Positions 1 to 8,501 are shown, counted from the first letter of the stretch. The stretch is DNA of 52,279 nt from Acidithiobacillus ferrivorans (GCA_020723125.1 DYJM01000005.1:1-52279); one strand, 5' to 3'. The notes: a model not told the origin generated them from the letters alone. Program-made: numbers and translations.

Positions 1-178
1 ATGAGTGCTTTGCCGCGACTTTTGTTCTGAGCCGTTGTTGTTCTTGGCGAAATCCAGCGCCCGTCAGGAGAGCTGTTTGAGCCCGAAGGGCGAGTTCTCT
101 CCTGACAGCAGGATGAGCCTTAGAACAACAGGCGAGGAACAACGGAGCAAAAAGCACTCATAACAACTGCCGTTAGGA
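1..178. repeat. MITE-like palindromic element, copy 1 (left end cut by window)
   Basis: This non-coding stretch is a long imperfect palindrome. It starts with ATGAGTGCTTT at 1 and its mirror AAAGCACTCAT ends at 161. Near its centre, GTCAGGAGAG pairs with CTCTCCTGAC around a GCCC-GAA-GGGC tip. Its reverse complement matches almost the whole of the element at 8597-8795, and its right half matches 13391-13462. The right flank continues into the same ACTGCCGTT terminal sequence as the other copies, although the last bases differ (TTAGGATT instead of TTTTCAGG). The left terminus lies outside the window. The element adjoins the 3' end of waaF and might also act as a transcript-end hairpin. Confidence 0.85.
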
Positions 179-1276
179 TTATCGAGAGGAGAGTTGTTGG
201 AGAACCTGTTCGGGAAGCAGATTTTCCATGCAGCGATGGTGCTTGAGAGGGCATTCTCTTTTGCCGCAGGGGCTGCAGGAAAGTCCCAGACGCAGGGCCA
301 CGGCGCCGGGCGATAAGGGGGGAGTCATCTGCAGGGGGGTTGATCCATACAGGGCTATGACCCGGCTGCCGACAGCCCCGGCAATATGCATCAGACCCGA
401 GTCATTACTGACGGTGATTTCTGTCAGTGAGAGCAGGTCGATGGCTTCTGTGAGGCTGGTACGCCCACCCAGATCAAGCACTGTCGGGACTGCTTGCGCG
501 ATGGCCTGGGTGATTTCGGCGTCTTTCGGACTGCCGAAAAGCCACACTGGTCGTCCGGCCTGAGTCAGTTGCTGGGCCAGGCTGATCCAATGGCGTACAG
601 GCCAGCGTTTGGCTGGGCCGTATTCTGCTCCGGGTGCGAGTGCCACCAGCCCTGCACCGGGATTTTGGATATTCAGACGTTGCAGCGTGACGGCAAGGGC
701 AGCATGATCCACCATCAGACGCGGTGCGGGTAAATGCTTGGGTTGCGGCAAACGTCGCGGTAAACCCAGGGCCACAAAACGATCCACTGTCCGTGGCAGG
801 CGTTTTTTATCCAGGTGGTGGCGGTCATTGAGCAGCATTTTTCGGGCACTGCCGCCAAAGCCACTGCGGTTGGGAATCTGGGCCCAGTAAGGAACCAGTG
901 CCGATTTCAGGCTGTTGGGCAAACAGATGGACCAGTCGTAATCTTCTTTCTGGAGGGTTTCGGCGATACGGCGGCGTTCTTTCCAGCCCAGTTTGCCGTG
1001 GGGAATATCCAGAGGAATGCCGCGCCGCACTTCTGCCATGCGCGAAGCAACCGGCAGGCTGGCCGGCGGGGCTAGGACATCAATCTGCAGTTTGGGCCAG
1101 CGCCGGCGCATGACCTGCAATAATACTTGCGCCATGACCATGTCGCCTACCCAGGCAGGACCCACCAGCAGCAGGCGGGCCGGATCATAAGCCCGGGCCA
1201 GGCGGGTATTATGGGCGGTAAACGCGTCTTCTTCGCCGTAAGGCGGTTCGATGCTTTCCGGTAAATCCTCCGACAT
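179..1276 (-). CDS. waaF: ADP-heptose:LPS heptosyltransferase II (GT9)
   Basis: This glycosyltransferase family 9 enzyme would add the second L,D-heptose to the LPS inner core on the cytoplasmic face of the inner membrane. The start at 1276 leaves about 365 residues. An in-frame extension to 1336 exists but lies inside the upstream gene, and the chosen ATG follows that gene's stop by 2 bases. Visible family motifs are an N-terminal RLLLVGPAWVGDMVMAQ segment (donor/acceptor site), PGAEYGPAKRWP at the domain junction and NDSGLMHIAGAVG in the C-terminal nucleotide-sugar domain. It is the last gene of the lpoA-yraN-gmhA/hldC-glcD-DUF155 run. The heptose precursor enzyme gmhA-hldC in the same run supports an LPS-core role. 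It ends against a MITE-like repeat. Confidence 0.9.
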   Translation of the reverse strand: MSEDLPESIEPPYGEEDAFTAHNTRLARAYDPARLLLVGPAWVGDMVMAQVLLQVMRRRWPKLQIDVLAPPASLPVASRMAEVRRGIPLDIPHGKLGWKERRRIAETLQKEDYDWSICLPNSLKSALVPYWAQIPNRSGFGGSARKMLLNDRHHLDKKRLPRTVDRFVALGLPRRLPQPKHLPAPRLMVDHAALAVTLQRLNIQNPGAGLVALAPGAEYGPAKRWPVRHWISLAQQLTQAGRPVWLFGSPKDAEITQAIAQAVPTVLDLGGRTSLTEAIDLLSLTEITVSNDSGLMHIAGAVGSRVIALYGSTPLQMTPPLSPGAVALRLGLSCSPCGKRECPLKHHRCMENLLPEQVLQQLSSR

Positions 1277-1278
1277 GT

Positions 1279-2043
1279 TCACTTGCCCAGAAGCATGATC
1301 AGCGCTTCCGCCATAATCAGGATGATGATGATCCATTCCAGAACGGTCTCACGATTATGGCGACTGGCAACAATCATGATTTCCAGTCCTTCATGAATGG
1401 CGTCGAGTTTTTCATCCAGGGCGCGGAAACGGCTGGTGAGTTCCAGATCGGCGGAAAGCTCCCGGGAGAGTATTTCCAGCCCTGGCGTTTCCCAGACAAT
1501 ATCCGGATTATCCAGCACCGCGAGGCGTGACAGGATTTCGGTGCGAGTCGCGGAGGTGGAGGCCAGAAAACGCAGATGACTCCCCCGGTGTCCGGGAAGA
1601 CGGCCAGTACGGGTGACCTCGGAGAGTAAATTCAAGGTGGTTTCCAGGAGAGATTCGACGGCTTCCTCGTGAAGTTCGAGGGCAAGACTTTGGGCCAGGC
1701 GCAGGGCCACCAGGAGGATGCGCTCTTCATCCAGATCCTTGAGGGTTACGCCATCCCGGCCGACGGCATCCCGCTCGCCGGTTTTGATGAATAATTCTTC
1801 GACTTTCGGGTTGCTGATGGCGGTGAACTGGGCCTGGACGCTGGCAATAATCCGCGCCTGCAGAGCCGGTCCTGCTCCAAAAAAACAAAGCACCCCGGAA
1901 CGGAACATGGCTACCCAGGCATCTCCGTCGCGGAGCAGACGGTGGGAGGGATTATTATCCACCAGATCCATGTCGAAGGTTTCGTCCCAGTTTTTCAGGG
2001 CAATATGGCGTACGGGTTGAATGGCGTGAAGAATATTACTCAT
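1279..2043 (-). CDS. RMD1/YagE (DUF155) family membrane-anchored protein
   Basis: The 254-residue protein resembles the RMD1/DUF155 family: an alpha/beta N-terminal part with a WVAMFRSGVLCFFGAG-like strand pair, a helical middle, and the typical C-terminal RFRALDEKLDAIHEGLEIM segment before one transmembrane helix (WIIIILIMAEALIMLLGK). Mitochondrial members act in organellar translation; the bacterial role is not established, so no function is assigned. It begins only a few bases after the GlcD-like gene ends (stop at 2048-2050) and its stop is 2 bases from the waaF start, so it is almost certainly cotranscribed with them. Confidence 0.8.
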   Translation of the reverse strand: MSNILHAIQPVRHIALKNWDETFDMDLVDNNPSHRLLRDGDAWVAMFRSGVLCFFGAGPALQARIIASVQAQFTAISNPKVEELFIKTGERDAVGRDGVTLKDLDEERILLVALRLAQSLALELHEEAVESLLETTLNLLSEVTRTGRLPGHRGSHLRFLASTSATRTEILSRLAVLDNPDIVWETPGLEILSRELSADLELTSRFRALDEKLDAIHEGLEIMIVASRHNRETVLEWIIIILIMAEALIMLLGK

Positions 2044-2047
2044 GCAT

Positions 2048-3433
2048 TTATCCTTCGGGGAGTAATTTGCCAGGATTCAAAATGCCCTCTGGATCAAACA
2101 GTTTTTTGATGGCGCGCTGGATGCTGAGATTTTCGGGGCTGAGTTCCAGAGGTAAAAATTCCCGTTTGGTAGAGCCGATGCCGTGCTCGCCGGAAAGCGT
2201 GCCGCCCAGGCGGAGGACCGTCTGAAAGAGTTTTTGCAGACCCTGACGGGCATGGCGCATTTCCTCATGGTTTTCGGGGTGCACCAGAAAATTGACATGG
2301 AGATTGCCGTTCCCGGCATGGCCAAAGCTGACAATGTGCAGGGATTGTTCTTGGGCAATGGCTTCAATGGCTTCCAGTAAATCGCGCAGACGACTGACCG
2401 GGACGACCACATCTTCGTTGATTTTCAGAGGGGCCATGGCTTTGGTGGCTGGCGACAGGGATTTGCGCGCCGCCCAGAGCGCTGCTGTGGCCTGGGCATC
2501 TGTGGCCTCCAGGATTTCCAGATTACCCTCTCCAGCAAGGGCCTGGCGCAGGGCTTCCAACTGGGCGGGGATGGTTTCGCTTTCGCCGTCGACTTCGACC
2601 ATCAACAGCGCCTGACTGGCAGCGGGCAGGTCTGTGGCGGCGCCCATACTGCGTACGGCCGCCAGAGCATGAGGGTCCATGAGTTCCAGGGCGCTGGGTG
2701 TATGTCTTTGTGCCATGACCCGCTGGACCGCCGCGCAGGCGCTGGCGGTATTGGCATAGGCAGCGCGAAGCGTGGCTTTGGCCATGGGCAGGGGCAGCAG
2801 GCGCAGGGTGACTTCGGTAATCAGCGCCAGCGTACCTTCACTCCCCACCAGTAAACGGGTCAGATCATAACCGACCACGCCTTTGCTGGTACGCACTCCA
2901 CAGCAGAGGGTTTCCCCGCAGCCGGTGACGGCGCGCAAACCGAGCACATAATCCCGGGTCACCCCGTATTTGACAGCGTGCGGCCCCCCGGCATTCATGG
3001 CGAGATTACCACCAATCCGGCAGTAGGGACTGCTGCCCGGATCGGGAGGATAAAAAAGCCCGTCCTGGACAACATGGTCATTGATGGCGGCGGTAATCAT
3101 GCCTGCTTCTACTGTGATGCTCCGGTCTGCCGGGCTGTAATCACAAACTTCCTGCATGCACTCAAAACTGATGACGGCGCTGCCGGGTACCGGTTGCGCG
3201 CCGCCGACATTGCCCGACCCTGCCCCTCTGGGGATCAGCGGCAAATGATGGCGACGGGCGATGTGGACAATAGCCTGCACTTCTTCATGACTTTTGGGGA
3301 AAAGCACCAAGGCGGGGAGACAGCTTCCGGGGGTATCATCACGACTGTAAATGGACAGGGTATCGCTGTCATCCCGCACTCTCTCGCTGTCGAGAGCTGC
3401 ACGCAGGGCTGGAAGAATGACGGCGATGCTCAT
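2048..3433 (-). CDS. glcD: FAD-linked 2-hydroxyacid oxidase/dehydrogenase, GlcD-like
   Basis: This 461-residue flavoprotein has a PCMH-type FAD-binding N-terminal domain (PLIPRGAGSGNVGG near residue 70; IGGNLAMNAGG near 140). Its FAD-oxidase C-terminal domain ends with GHAGNGNLHVN, SGEHGIGSTKRE and a FDPEGILNPGKLLP tail. These are hallmarks of the GlcD / D-lactate dehydrogenase (DLD) group. It should oxidise a 2-hydroxyacid such as glycolate or D-lactate. No glcE or glcF partner is nearby, so a stand-alone D-lactate or other hydroxyacid dehydrogenase is as likely as glycolate oxidase. The ATG overlaps the stop of the upstream gmhA-hldC fusion by 4 bases (ATGA), so translation is probably coupled to LPS heptose synthesis. 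Confidence 0.8.
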   Translation of the reverse strand: MSIAVILPALRAALDSERVRDDSDTLSIYSRDDTPGSCLPALVLFPKSHEEVQAIVHIARRHHLPLIPRGAGSGNVGGAQPVPGSAVISFECMQEVCDYSPADRSITVEAGMITAAINDHVVQDGLFYPPDPGSSPYCRIGGNLAMNAGGPHAVKYGVTRDYVLGLRAVTGCGETLCCGVRTSKGVVGYDLTRLLVGSEGTLALITEVTLRLLPLPMAKATLRAAYANTASACAAVQRVMAQRHTPSALELMDPHALAAVRSMGAATDLPAASQALLMVEVDGESETIPAQLEALRQALAGEGNLEILEATDAQATAALWAARKSLSPATKAMAPLKINEDVVVPVSRLRDLLEAIEAIAQEQSLHIVSFGHAGNGNLHVNFLVHPENHEEMRHARQGLQKLFQTVLRLGGTLSGEHGIGSTKREFLPLELSPENLSIQRAIKKLFDPEGILNPGKLLPEG

Positions 3434-4515
3434 GGTCGGGAATTCCGGATTTTCTGTAAGAGGGCGGTGGTGCTGCGTTCGTGCCGGAATGGAATGCTGA
3501 GCACGCGACCGCCGCGCGCCTGGACCTCGCGGGCACCGACGATGCGTTCCACCGGCCAGTCGCCGCCCTTGATCAGGACGTCAGGCTGCAGTTTTTCGAT
3601 GAGTTGCAGGGGGGTGTCTTCATCAAAAGGGGTAACGAAATCCACGGACTGCAGGGCCGCGAGTACCGCCATCCGATCGTCTTGCGGATTGATCGGGCGA
3701 TCCGCGCCCTTGCCCAGCCGGCGCACGGAGGCATCACTGTTCACGGCGACAAGCAGACAGGCGCCTTCCGCGCGGGCTTCGGCGAGATACTGGACATGGC
3801 CGCGATGCAGGACATCAAAAACCCCATTGGTGAATACCAGGGGACGACGATAATTGCAGGCCTGCCTGAGCTGCTCATGGTCGTGCAGAATCCGTCCGGA
3901 AAACGACGCGACGCCATGGGGCGGAATTGGATTTTCGGCAAAGGCTGCGTCCACATCGCTGCAAAGGGCATGAATGATGACCAGATGAACTTCCTGGATG
4001 CGCGCCGTACTGGTTTCGGGGACGCGCAGTTCAATATCCGCCGCCCCCAGCAGGCCGGCAAGTTGTCCGCCATCCCTGCCGGTCATGGCCAAGGTCCACA
4101 TGCCCCGAGTCCGGGCCGCACGGATGGCCTGCAGGACATTTTCGGAATTGCCGGAGGTACTGAAAGCCACCAGACAATCGCCGGGTCGGCCCAGGGCCTC
4201 CACCTGACGGGCGAATACTTGCGTGTAGGCAGAATCATTGGCAATGGCGGTCAAGACGCTGCTATCCGTGCTGAGGGCAACGGCGGGAAGGGCCATGCGA
4301 TTACTTTCAAAGCGGTTGACCAGCTCGGAGGCCAGATGCTGGGCATCTCCCGATGAACCACCATTGCCGCAACTCAAAACCTTTCCGCCGTTCTGCAGGG
4401 TGGCTATCAGTCTTGCACTGGCGTCGGCGAAAGGTGCAGCAAGACTCTGTGCAGCATGTTCCTTGGTGGCGATGCTGGCGCGCAAGGCGGTATTTATCCG
4501 GTTAGGCATGGTCAT
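3430..4515 (-). CDS. gmhA-hldC: Fused sedoheptulose-7-P isomerase (GmhA/SIS) and heptose-1-P adenylyltransferase (HldC) domains
   Basis: The 361-residue protein joins two heptose-pathway modules. Residues about 1-190 form a SIS domain of the GmhA/DiaA type (CGNGGSSGDAQHLASELVNRF from about 49, STSGNSENVLQAI, RIQEVHLVIIHALC). Residues about 215-361 form a cytidylyltransferase-fold domain like the C-terminal half of HldE, with FTNGVFDVLHRGH (nucleotide-binding HxGH about 237-240), LIKGGDWP and a terminal RSTT segment. The kinase half of HldE is absent and must be encoded elsewhere. The chosen ATG at 4515 overlaps the yraN stop as ATGA. Alternative ATGs lie at 4509 and, inside yraN, at 4548. The place after lpoA-yraN is where Enterobacteria carry diaA, so a DiaA-like role of the SIS half is possible. 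Confidence 0.85.
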   Translation of the reverse strand: MTMPNRINTALRASIATKEHAAQSLAAPFADASARLIATLQNGGKVLSCGNGGSSGDAQHLASELVNRFESNRMALPAVALSTDSSVLTAIANDSAYTQVFARQVEALGRPGDCLVAFSTSGNSENVLQAIRAARTRGMWTLAMTGRDGGQLAGLLGAADIELRVPETSTARIQEVHLVIIHALCSDVDAAFAENPIPPHGVASFSGRILHDHEQLRQACNYRRPLVFTNGVFDVLHRGHVQYLAEARAEGACLLVAVNSDASVRRLGKGADRPINPQDDRMAVLAALQSVDFVTPFDEDTPLQLIEKLQPDVLIKGGDWPVERIVGAREVQARGGRVLSIPFRHERSTTALLQKIRNSRP

Positions 4516-4877
4516 GGGCTGGGCACTCTGAAAGCATCGCGAATCCACTCCGGCGCTGCGTCACCGTCAATGGCAATCACGTCAAACCGGCAAGGACGCA
4601 GACCATGCCGGGGATTGCGCAACAAAAAATATTCGGCAGCGCGAATCAAACGCTGCTGTTTCCGATGGTTGACGCTGGCGGCGGCAGAGCCTTGCCGATT
4701 ATGGGTGCGCTGGCGCACTTCCACGAACACCAGCGCCTCATTATCCAGTACGATCAGGTCGATTTCCCCGGAACGGCAACGAAAATTGCGCAACAGCAAT
4801 TTCAGTCCGGCCCTCAGCAGCAAAGCCAAGGCGCGATCCTCACCCTGCTGACCGAAATTTTGGCGCGGCGAAGGCAT
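4512..4877 (-). CDS. yraN: YraN family (UPF0102) putative endonuclease-fold protein
   Basis: The product of about 121 residues starts at the ATG at 4877 (MPSPRQNFGQQGEDRAL), 8 bases after the lpoA stop. A longer in-frame reading would run back into lpoA. It shows the UPF0102 core: GEDRA near the start, RNFRCRSGEIDLIVLD, LVFVEVRQR and a C-terminal PCRFDVIAI. The GEIDLI...VFVEVR pattern is the PD-(D/E)XK nuclease-like signature. The molecular role in cells is not settled. Its position between lpoA and an SIS-domain gene matches the conserved lpoA-yraN-diaA arrangement of Gammaproteobacteria. Confidence 0.9.
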   Translation of the reverse strand: MPSPRQNFGQQGEDRALALLLRAGLKLLLRNFRCRSGEIDLIVLDNEALVFVEVRQRTHNRQGSAAASVNHRKQQRLIRAAEYFLLRNPRHGLRPCRFDVIAIDGDAAPEWIRDAFRVPSP

Positions 4878-4885
4878 ATGTTTAT

Positions 4886-6727
4886 TTAGCTGCCGGGTTT
4901 GGGAATGGCTGGCAAAGGCACGATAGCGCCATTCTCTACTTCCATCCATTCCATGTCACGCACGATGCGGCCTCCTTTACCAAAATGTAAGGTTCCGGTG
5001 GCACCTTTGAGAGGCTGACTGAATTGTTTGGCGAGGATTTTTTCGGCAAGCTGGTAGGCATCCAGACCAAAAGCGGCCATCCGCCACTGCGCATCGCTGG
5101 CATTGGGCAGGCTCGTGTGGAGGAGTGCAGCGGCCTGTGGCTTGGTCGTGGTCGGCTGAACAATCCAGGGCATATCCACGGACTCAATTCCGGAGAGATT
5201 GTGCGCATCGCTGGGAAGGGTGGCCCCATGTAAAAGCGCCGGACTGAAAATCGGGATATGACTGTTGATGGAACGGATAGCTGTGACGGCAGCATTGGCA
5301 TTTTTGCTGTCTGCGACCAGGAAAACAAAATCATGGGTTGAGCTGGTCCCGCTGAGCAGTTGCTGCGCCTGACCATCAAGAGAATGACCAGGTAGATAGG
5401 TGGCGACTCCGGCGACGCTGCCACCCAGCTTTTTCCAGGTATCGATAAAATCGGCCTGAATGGCGGCGCCACTGGAATCCTGCGGATACATGACATAAGC
5501 CCGTCGGTAGCCTGCTGCATAGCCCTGATTGGCAATCTGACGCGCCGCAGCATCCCGACTCAGGCTGAAAGTATATAGTCCCGGTTGCTGCACCCCAGGA
5601 TCGGAACCCAGGGCAATGACCGGAGGATCTGAAGGCTTGCGCACGCCCGCCACGGCATTGATGTCCTGCGGTAACAGTGGCCCGACAAATATCTGGCAAC
5701 CTTCCTTGACTCCACGCTCAAAGAGTACGGCGGTGTAACTCGGGTTTCCGGTGCTTTGCAGCAGCTTGACGGCTGGCCCGGAGGTCAGTTGTGCCGCCGT
5801 TTCCATGCCGGCACTGAGGGCCTGAGAAAGTCCCGCATAACTACCGGTGGAGGGAAGCAGTGCACAAATACTGTCCTCCTGACTGCTGGTAGTGTCGGCG
5901 ACGTTCAGTTCGTCATGGCTGGTAAAATTGATGGGCGGGTGGTCAGGATGCGCGGCCATCCAGGCATTGATAGCGGCTTTGCGTTGATCCGGATCAGGAT
6001 TATGGCGACTGATCAGGGCAATGGCGAGCCATTCCTGTACCAAAGGATTACCACTGCGTCCCTGCCAGTTTTGAATGCGCGCCGACGAAACAGAGTCCAG
6101 AAGAGCATGAATACGCTGATGGTTTTTGTGGATGGCGGCGCCGCTGAGCAGGCTGTCCCGTTCTATCAGAAAATTCAGGGCGGTCAGTTCATGCCCTTCT
6201 TGAGTGTATAAGGTGGCAAGGGTTCCCATGGCCTCGGCCCGCACGTGCTGCGGCGTGCTGGCGATGGTCAGCAGTTCTTCCAGATTGCCTTTGGCCCTGG
6301 GTGTCTGTCCCTGATCCATCAATCCCTGGGCGCGGACCCACAAGGCCTGTCCACGTAAACCGCTATCGTCATGTTCCAGGCGCAGGACTTCATCGGCGAG
6401 GAGTACCGCTACCGGAGCTCTGTTGCCCTGCAGGGAGGCTTGGGCAGCCTTCAGCAAATACTGGAGTTGTGTCTTGCCCTGAACGGCCGCCGCCGCCTTG
6501 ATGTAGTCTTTGGCGGCTTCCAGATCATGCCCCTCTGCGAGTAACGCATCTGCCTGCCGGGCACTGGCCACTTCAGGAGGATTTGCCGCAGTGGCTACAG
6601 GAGCCGGAGCGCTACTGAGCACCGGCGCAGGCTTATGTGGCATACTCGCGCAAGCGCTCAAGGCGGCGGCGACAGCCAGGGTGGCGGTCAAACGTGGTAA
6701 CTGGAATAAACTGGTCGGCAGTTTCAT
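4886..6727 (-). CDS. lpoA: LpoA-like penicillin-binding protein activator lipoprotein
   Basis: The outer-membrane lipoprotein (about 613 residues from the ATG at 6727) has a signal peptide ending in lipobox LSAC (Cys about 26), a TPR-like helical N-terminal half and a C-terminal domain with the periplasmic ligand-binding fold of the LppC/LpoA family (CQIFVGPLLPQDINAV, RRAYVMYPQDSSGAAIQ, AFGLDAYQLAEKI). LpoA stimulates the peptidoglycan synthase PBP1A from the outer membrane. An upstream extension to 6850 would overlap rsmI and lacks a signal sequence at its start, so it was not used. Divergent rsmI starts only 34 bases away, the conserved rsmI/lpoA head-to-head arrangement, so the two promoters must overlap neighbouring coding sequence. 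Confidence 0.85.
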   Translation of the reverse strand: MKLPTSLFQLPRLTATLAVAAALSACASMPHKPAPVLSSAPAPVATAANPPEVASARQADALLAEGHDLEAAKDYIKAAAAVQGKTQLQYLLKAAQASLQGNRAPVAVLLADEVLRLEHDDSGLRGQALWVRAQGLMDQGQTPRAKGNLEELLTIASTPQHVRAEAMGTLATLYTQEGHELTALNFLIERDSLLSGAAIHKNHQRIHALLDSVSSARIQNWQGRSGNPLVQEWLAIALISRHNPDPDQRKAAINAWMAAHPDHPPINFTSHDELNVADTTSSQEDSICALLPSTGSYAGLSQALSAGMETAAQLTSGPAVKLLQSTGNPSYTAVLFERGVKEGCQIFVGPLLPQDINAVAGVRKPSDPPVIALGSDPGVQQPGLYTFSLSRDAAARQIANQGYAAGYRRAYVMYPQDSSGAAIQADFIDTWKKLGGSVAGVATYLPGHSLDGQAQQLLSGTSSTHDFVFLVADSKNANAAVTAIRSINSHIPIFSPALLHGATLPSDAHNLSGIESVDMPWIVQPTTTKPQAAALLHTSLPNASDAQWRMAAFGLDAYQLAEKILAKQFSQPLKGATGTLHFGKGGRIVRDMEWMEVENGAIVPLPAIPKPGS

Positions 6728-6761
6728 GAGCAGAGTGTATGGAGAATGGAGCAGTGGTTCA

Positions 6762-7619
6762 ATGACTGAAATGCATTCCGGGCTGTTGACAATTATCGCC
6801 ACCCCCATCGGCAATCTGGAGGATCTTTCGCCACGGGCCGGACAGGCCATTGCCCATGCCGGCCTGATCCTGGTGGAAGATCGCCGTCATGCCCAGCGCT
6901 TGTTCCAGCATCTTGGTGTACAGCCCAAAACCATGGCCCTGCACGAACATAACGAACGGGCATTGGCCCCGCAAATTGCCCAGCGCATTGCCGCTGGTGA
7001 GCAGATTGCCCTGCTTTCTGATGCCGGGATGCCATTGATTTCCGATCCTGGTTTTCCCTTGCTGGCGTTGCTGCGCGAACAGCAGTTACCGGTCACCATT
7101 ATCCCCGGACCCAATGCTGCTGTAGCGGCGCTGTCCTTGTCAGGCTTGCCCAGTGATCGCTTCAGTTTTGAAGGATTCTTACCCGCCAAAGCGGGTGCCC
7201 GTCGGGCGCGTCTTGCGGCGTTGCAGTCGGAATCACGGACCATGATTTTTTATGAAGCCCCTCATCGCATTGTGTCAACCATAACGGACATGACGGAACT
7301 TTGGGGCCGGAATCGGCCCGCAGCGCTTTGTCGGGAGCTGACCAAAATCTACGAAGAATGTCTGCGCGACTCTCTGGGCGGGCTGCTGGATCAACTGTCT
7401 CAGCACCCCGATAAGGTGCGCGGCGAAATGACCCTGATACTGGGCGGGGCACCGGAGCAGGACCCCGGTGAACAGGAGGCAGATCGCTGGCTTGCCCCTT
7501 TGCTTGAGGAGCTGCCACTGACTCAGGCGGTGCGAATTGCTGAAGCGCAAAGCGGAATGGCCCACCGTCTTTTATATCGTCGCGCCCTGGCCTTGACTTC
7601 CGGGCGTGAGCCCGCTTAA
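6762..7619 (+). CDS. rsmI: 16S rRNA (cytidine-2'-O)-methyltransferase RsmI
   Basis: RsmI methylates the 2'-O of C1402 in 16S rRNA using S-adenosylmethionine. The 285-residue product has the family opening LLTIIATPIGNLEDLSPRA, the glycine-rich SDAGMPLISDPG, the IIPGPNAAVAALSLSG segment and a conserved FYEAPHRI. The ATG at 6762 has a GGAG 10 bases upstream; ATG 6771 is an alternative. The open frame back to 6510 runs antisense through lpoA and is not coding. It is divergent from lpoA and is followed 13 bases later by tRNA-Phe, which may share its transcript. Confidence 0.93.
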   Translation: MTEMHSGLLTIIATPIGNLEDLSPRAGQAIAHAGLILVEDRRHAQRLFQHLGVQPKTMALHEHNERALAPQIAQRIAAGEQIALLSDAGMPLISDPGFPLLALLREQQLPVTIIPGPNAAVAALSLSGLPSDRFSFEGFLPAKAGARRARLAALQSESRTMIFYEAPHRIVSTITDMTELWGRNRPAALCRELTKIYEECLRDSLGGLLDQLSQHPDKVRGEMTLILGGAPEQDPGEQEADRWLAPLLEELPLTQAVRIAEAQSGMAHRLLYRRALALTSGREPA

Positions 7620-7632
7620 ATACGCGCTCCTG

Positions 7633-7708
<76 letters not shown>

Positions 7709-7818
7709 TATAAAACAAGCGCTTAGCGATTTTTTGCCAGGTCATAAAACTTGGACATTCGCCCGGTATCGCGCATTCCCCCTCCTGGGTCGTGGGCCGG
7801 GAGGTCAAGCGGGAAATT

Positions 7819-8205
7819 TTAAATCTGAATGATGGTATCGCTATAAAGCGCCACGAGCGCGTCATGGGTCATTAGCCGCATCGGTTCCACGAGTGCTTGG
7901 GCCACCAGAATTCGGTCAAAAGGATCTTGGTGGTGCATGGGCAAATCTTCCACTGCGACCGCGTGCTCTGCCTCCACCGAAAGAAGTTGATAGTCCGACG
8001 CCTCAAAATATCGCAACGCCTCTTGGCTGGATACGGGCATCTCTCCTCGACCTAAGGCGCGCTTGATCGCAATTTCCCAGATACTCGCCACACTGACCCA
8101 CACGCTGGCCGTCGGTGACTGAATCAGGTCACGCGCCTTCTGGGATAATTTTGGATGGTCTGTTATGGCCCATAGAGCAACATGTGTATCCAGCAGCAGG
8201 TTCAT
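7819..8205 (-). CDS. vapC: PIN-domain ribonuclease toxin (VapC-like)
   Basis: The 128-residue PIN-domain protein has the acidic residues of the nuclease site: D in LLLDTHVALW near residue 6, E in SVASIWEIAIKRALG, and two D in HHQDPFDRILVAQA, followed by LMTHD. VapC toxins cut specific RNAs, often tRNAs, when their antitoxin is degraded. The sub-type with DTH and DPFDRIL resembles the Sll0205-like PIN group. Its ATG overlaps the antitoxin stop by 4 bases (ATGA), the usual coupled order with antitoxin first. Confidence 0.9.
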   Translation of the reverse strand: MNLLLDTHVALWAITDHPKLSQKARDLIQSPTASVWVSVASIWEIAIKRALGRGEMPVSSQEALRYFEASDYQLLSVEAEHAVAVEDLPMHHQDPFDRILVAQALVEPMRLMTHDALVALYSDTIIQI

Positions 8206-8444
8206 GTCTCACTCATGAACAAACGGGCTACCTCATCGTTATGCATGTCGATATTGTCTGGCACTTCAAAAAGGCCCTTGGCCACACCAATCCGTTTTCC
8301 GGGTGGATACTTGGTTATCGGCACAAGTTTGGCCACAGGATGTCCATTCCTGGCAATCACGATTTCGCGCTCCTCCCCTTGCTCAATGGCCTCTACCAGG
8401 CGAGATAAGGAAGATTTGGCTTGCAGCATGTTAACAGATCGCAT
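8202..8444 (-). CDS. Phd/YefM-type antitoxin
   Basis: The 80-residue protein has the Phd/YefM fold pattern: an N-terminal DNA-binding half (LQAKSSLSRLVEAIEQGEE, IVIARNGHPVAKLVPI) and a variable C-terminal tail (residues about 45-80) that should wrap around the PIN toxin. An AAGGAA Shine-Dalgarno lies 7 bases before its ATG. A promoter with repeated TAGTC motifs lies just upstream, so autorepression by the antitoxin and toxin-antitoxin complex is likely. Confidence 0.88.
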   Translation of the reverse strand: MRSVNMLQAKSSLSRLVEAIEQGEEREIVIARNGHPVAKLVPITKYPPGKRIGVAKGLFEVPDNIDMHNDEVARLFMSET

Positions 8445-8472
8445 CTGAATTCCTTTTTAAAGAAGTAACATT

Positions 8473-8501
8473 AGTCTAGTCTGGCTAATGAGCCTAGTCA
8501 A
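8473..8501 (-). promoter_or_regulatory. Toxin-antitoxin promoter with TAGTC repeats
   Basis: On the minus strand, TTGACT (8496-8501), a 17-base spacer and TAGACT (8473-8478) form a sigma-70-type promoter about 30 bases before the antitoxin ATG. Three TAGTC words (8472-8476, 8477-8481, 8495-8499) and an inner GGCT-AATG-AGCC inverted repeat overlie it. This is a plausible operator for the Phd-type antitoxin. The assignment is by sequence pattern only. Confidence 0.5.

Noticed and set aside
1277-1336. N-terminal extension of WaaF
   Set aside because: It lies inside the DUF155 gene and has no family similarity; an ATG right after that gene's stop fits better.
6510-6761. N-terminal extension of RsmI
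   Set aside because: It is antisense to the lpoA signal peptide and N-terminus, and the family homology begins at about 6775.
7709-7760. Terminator after tRNA-Phe
   Set aside because: GCG-TTA-GCG followed by six T has a stem of only three base pairs.
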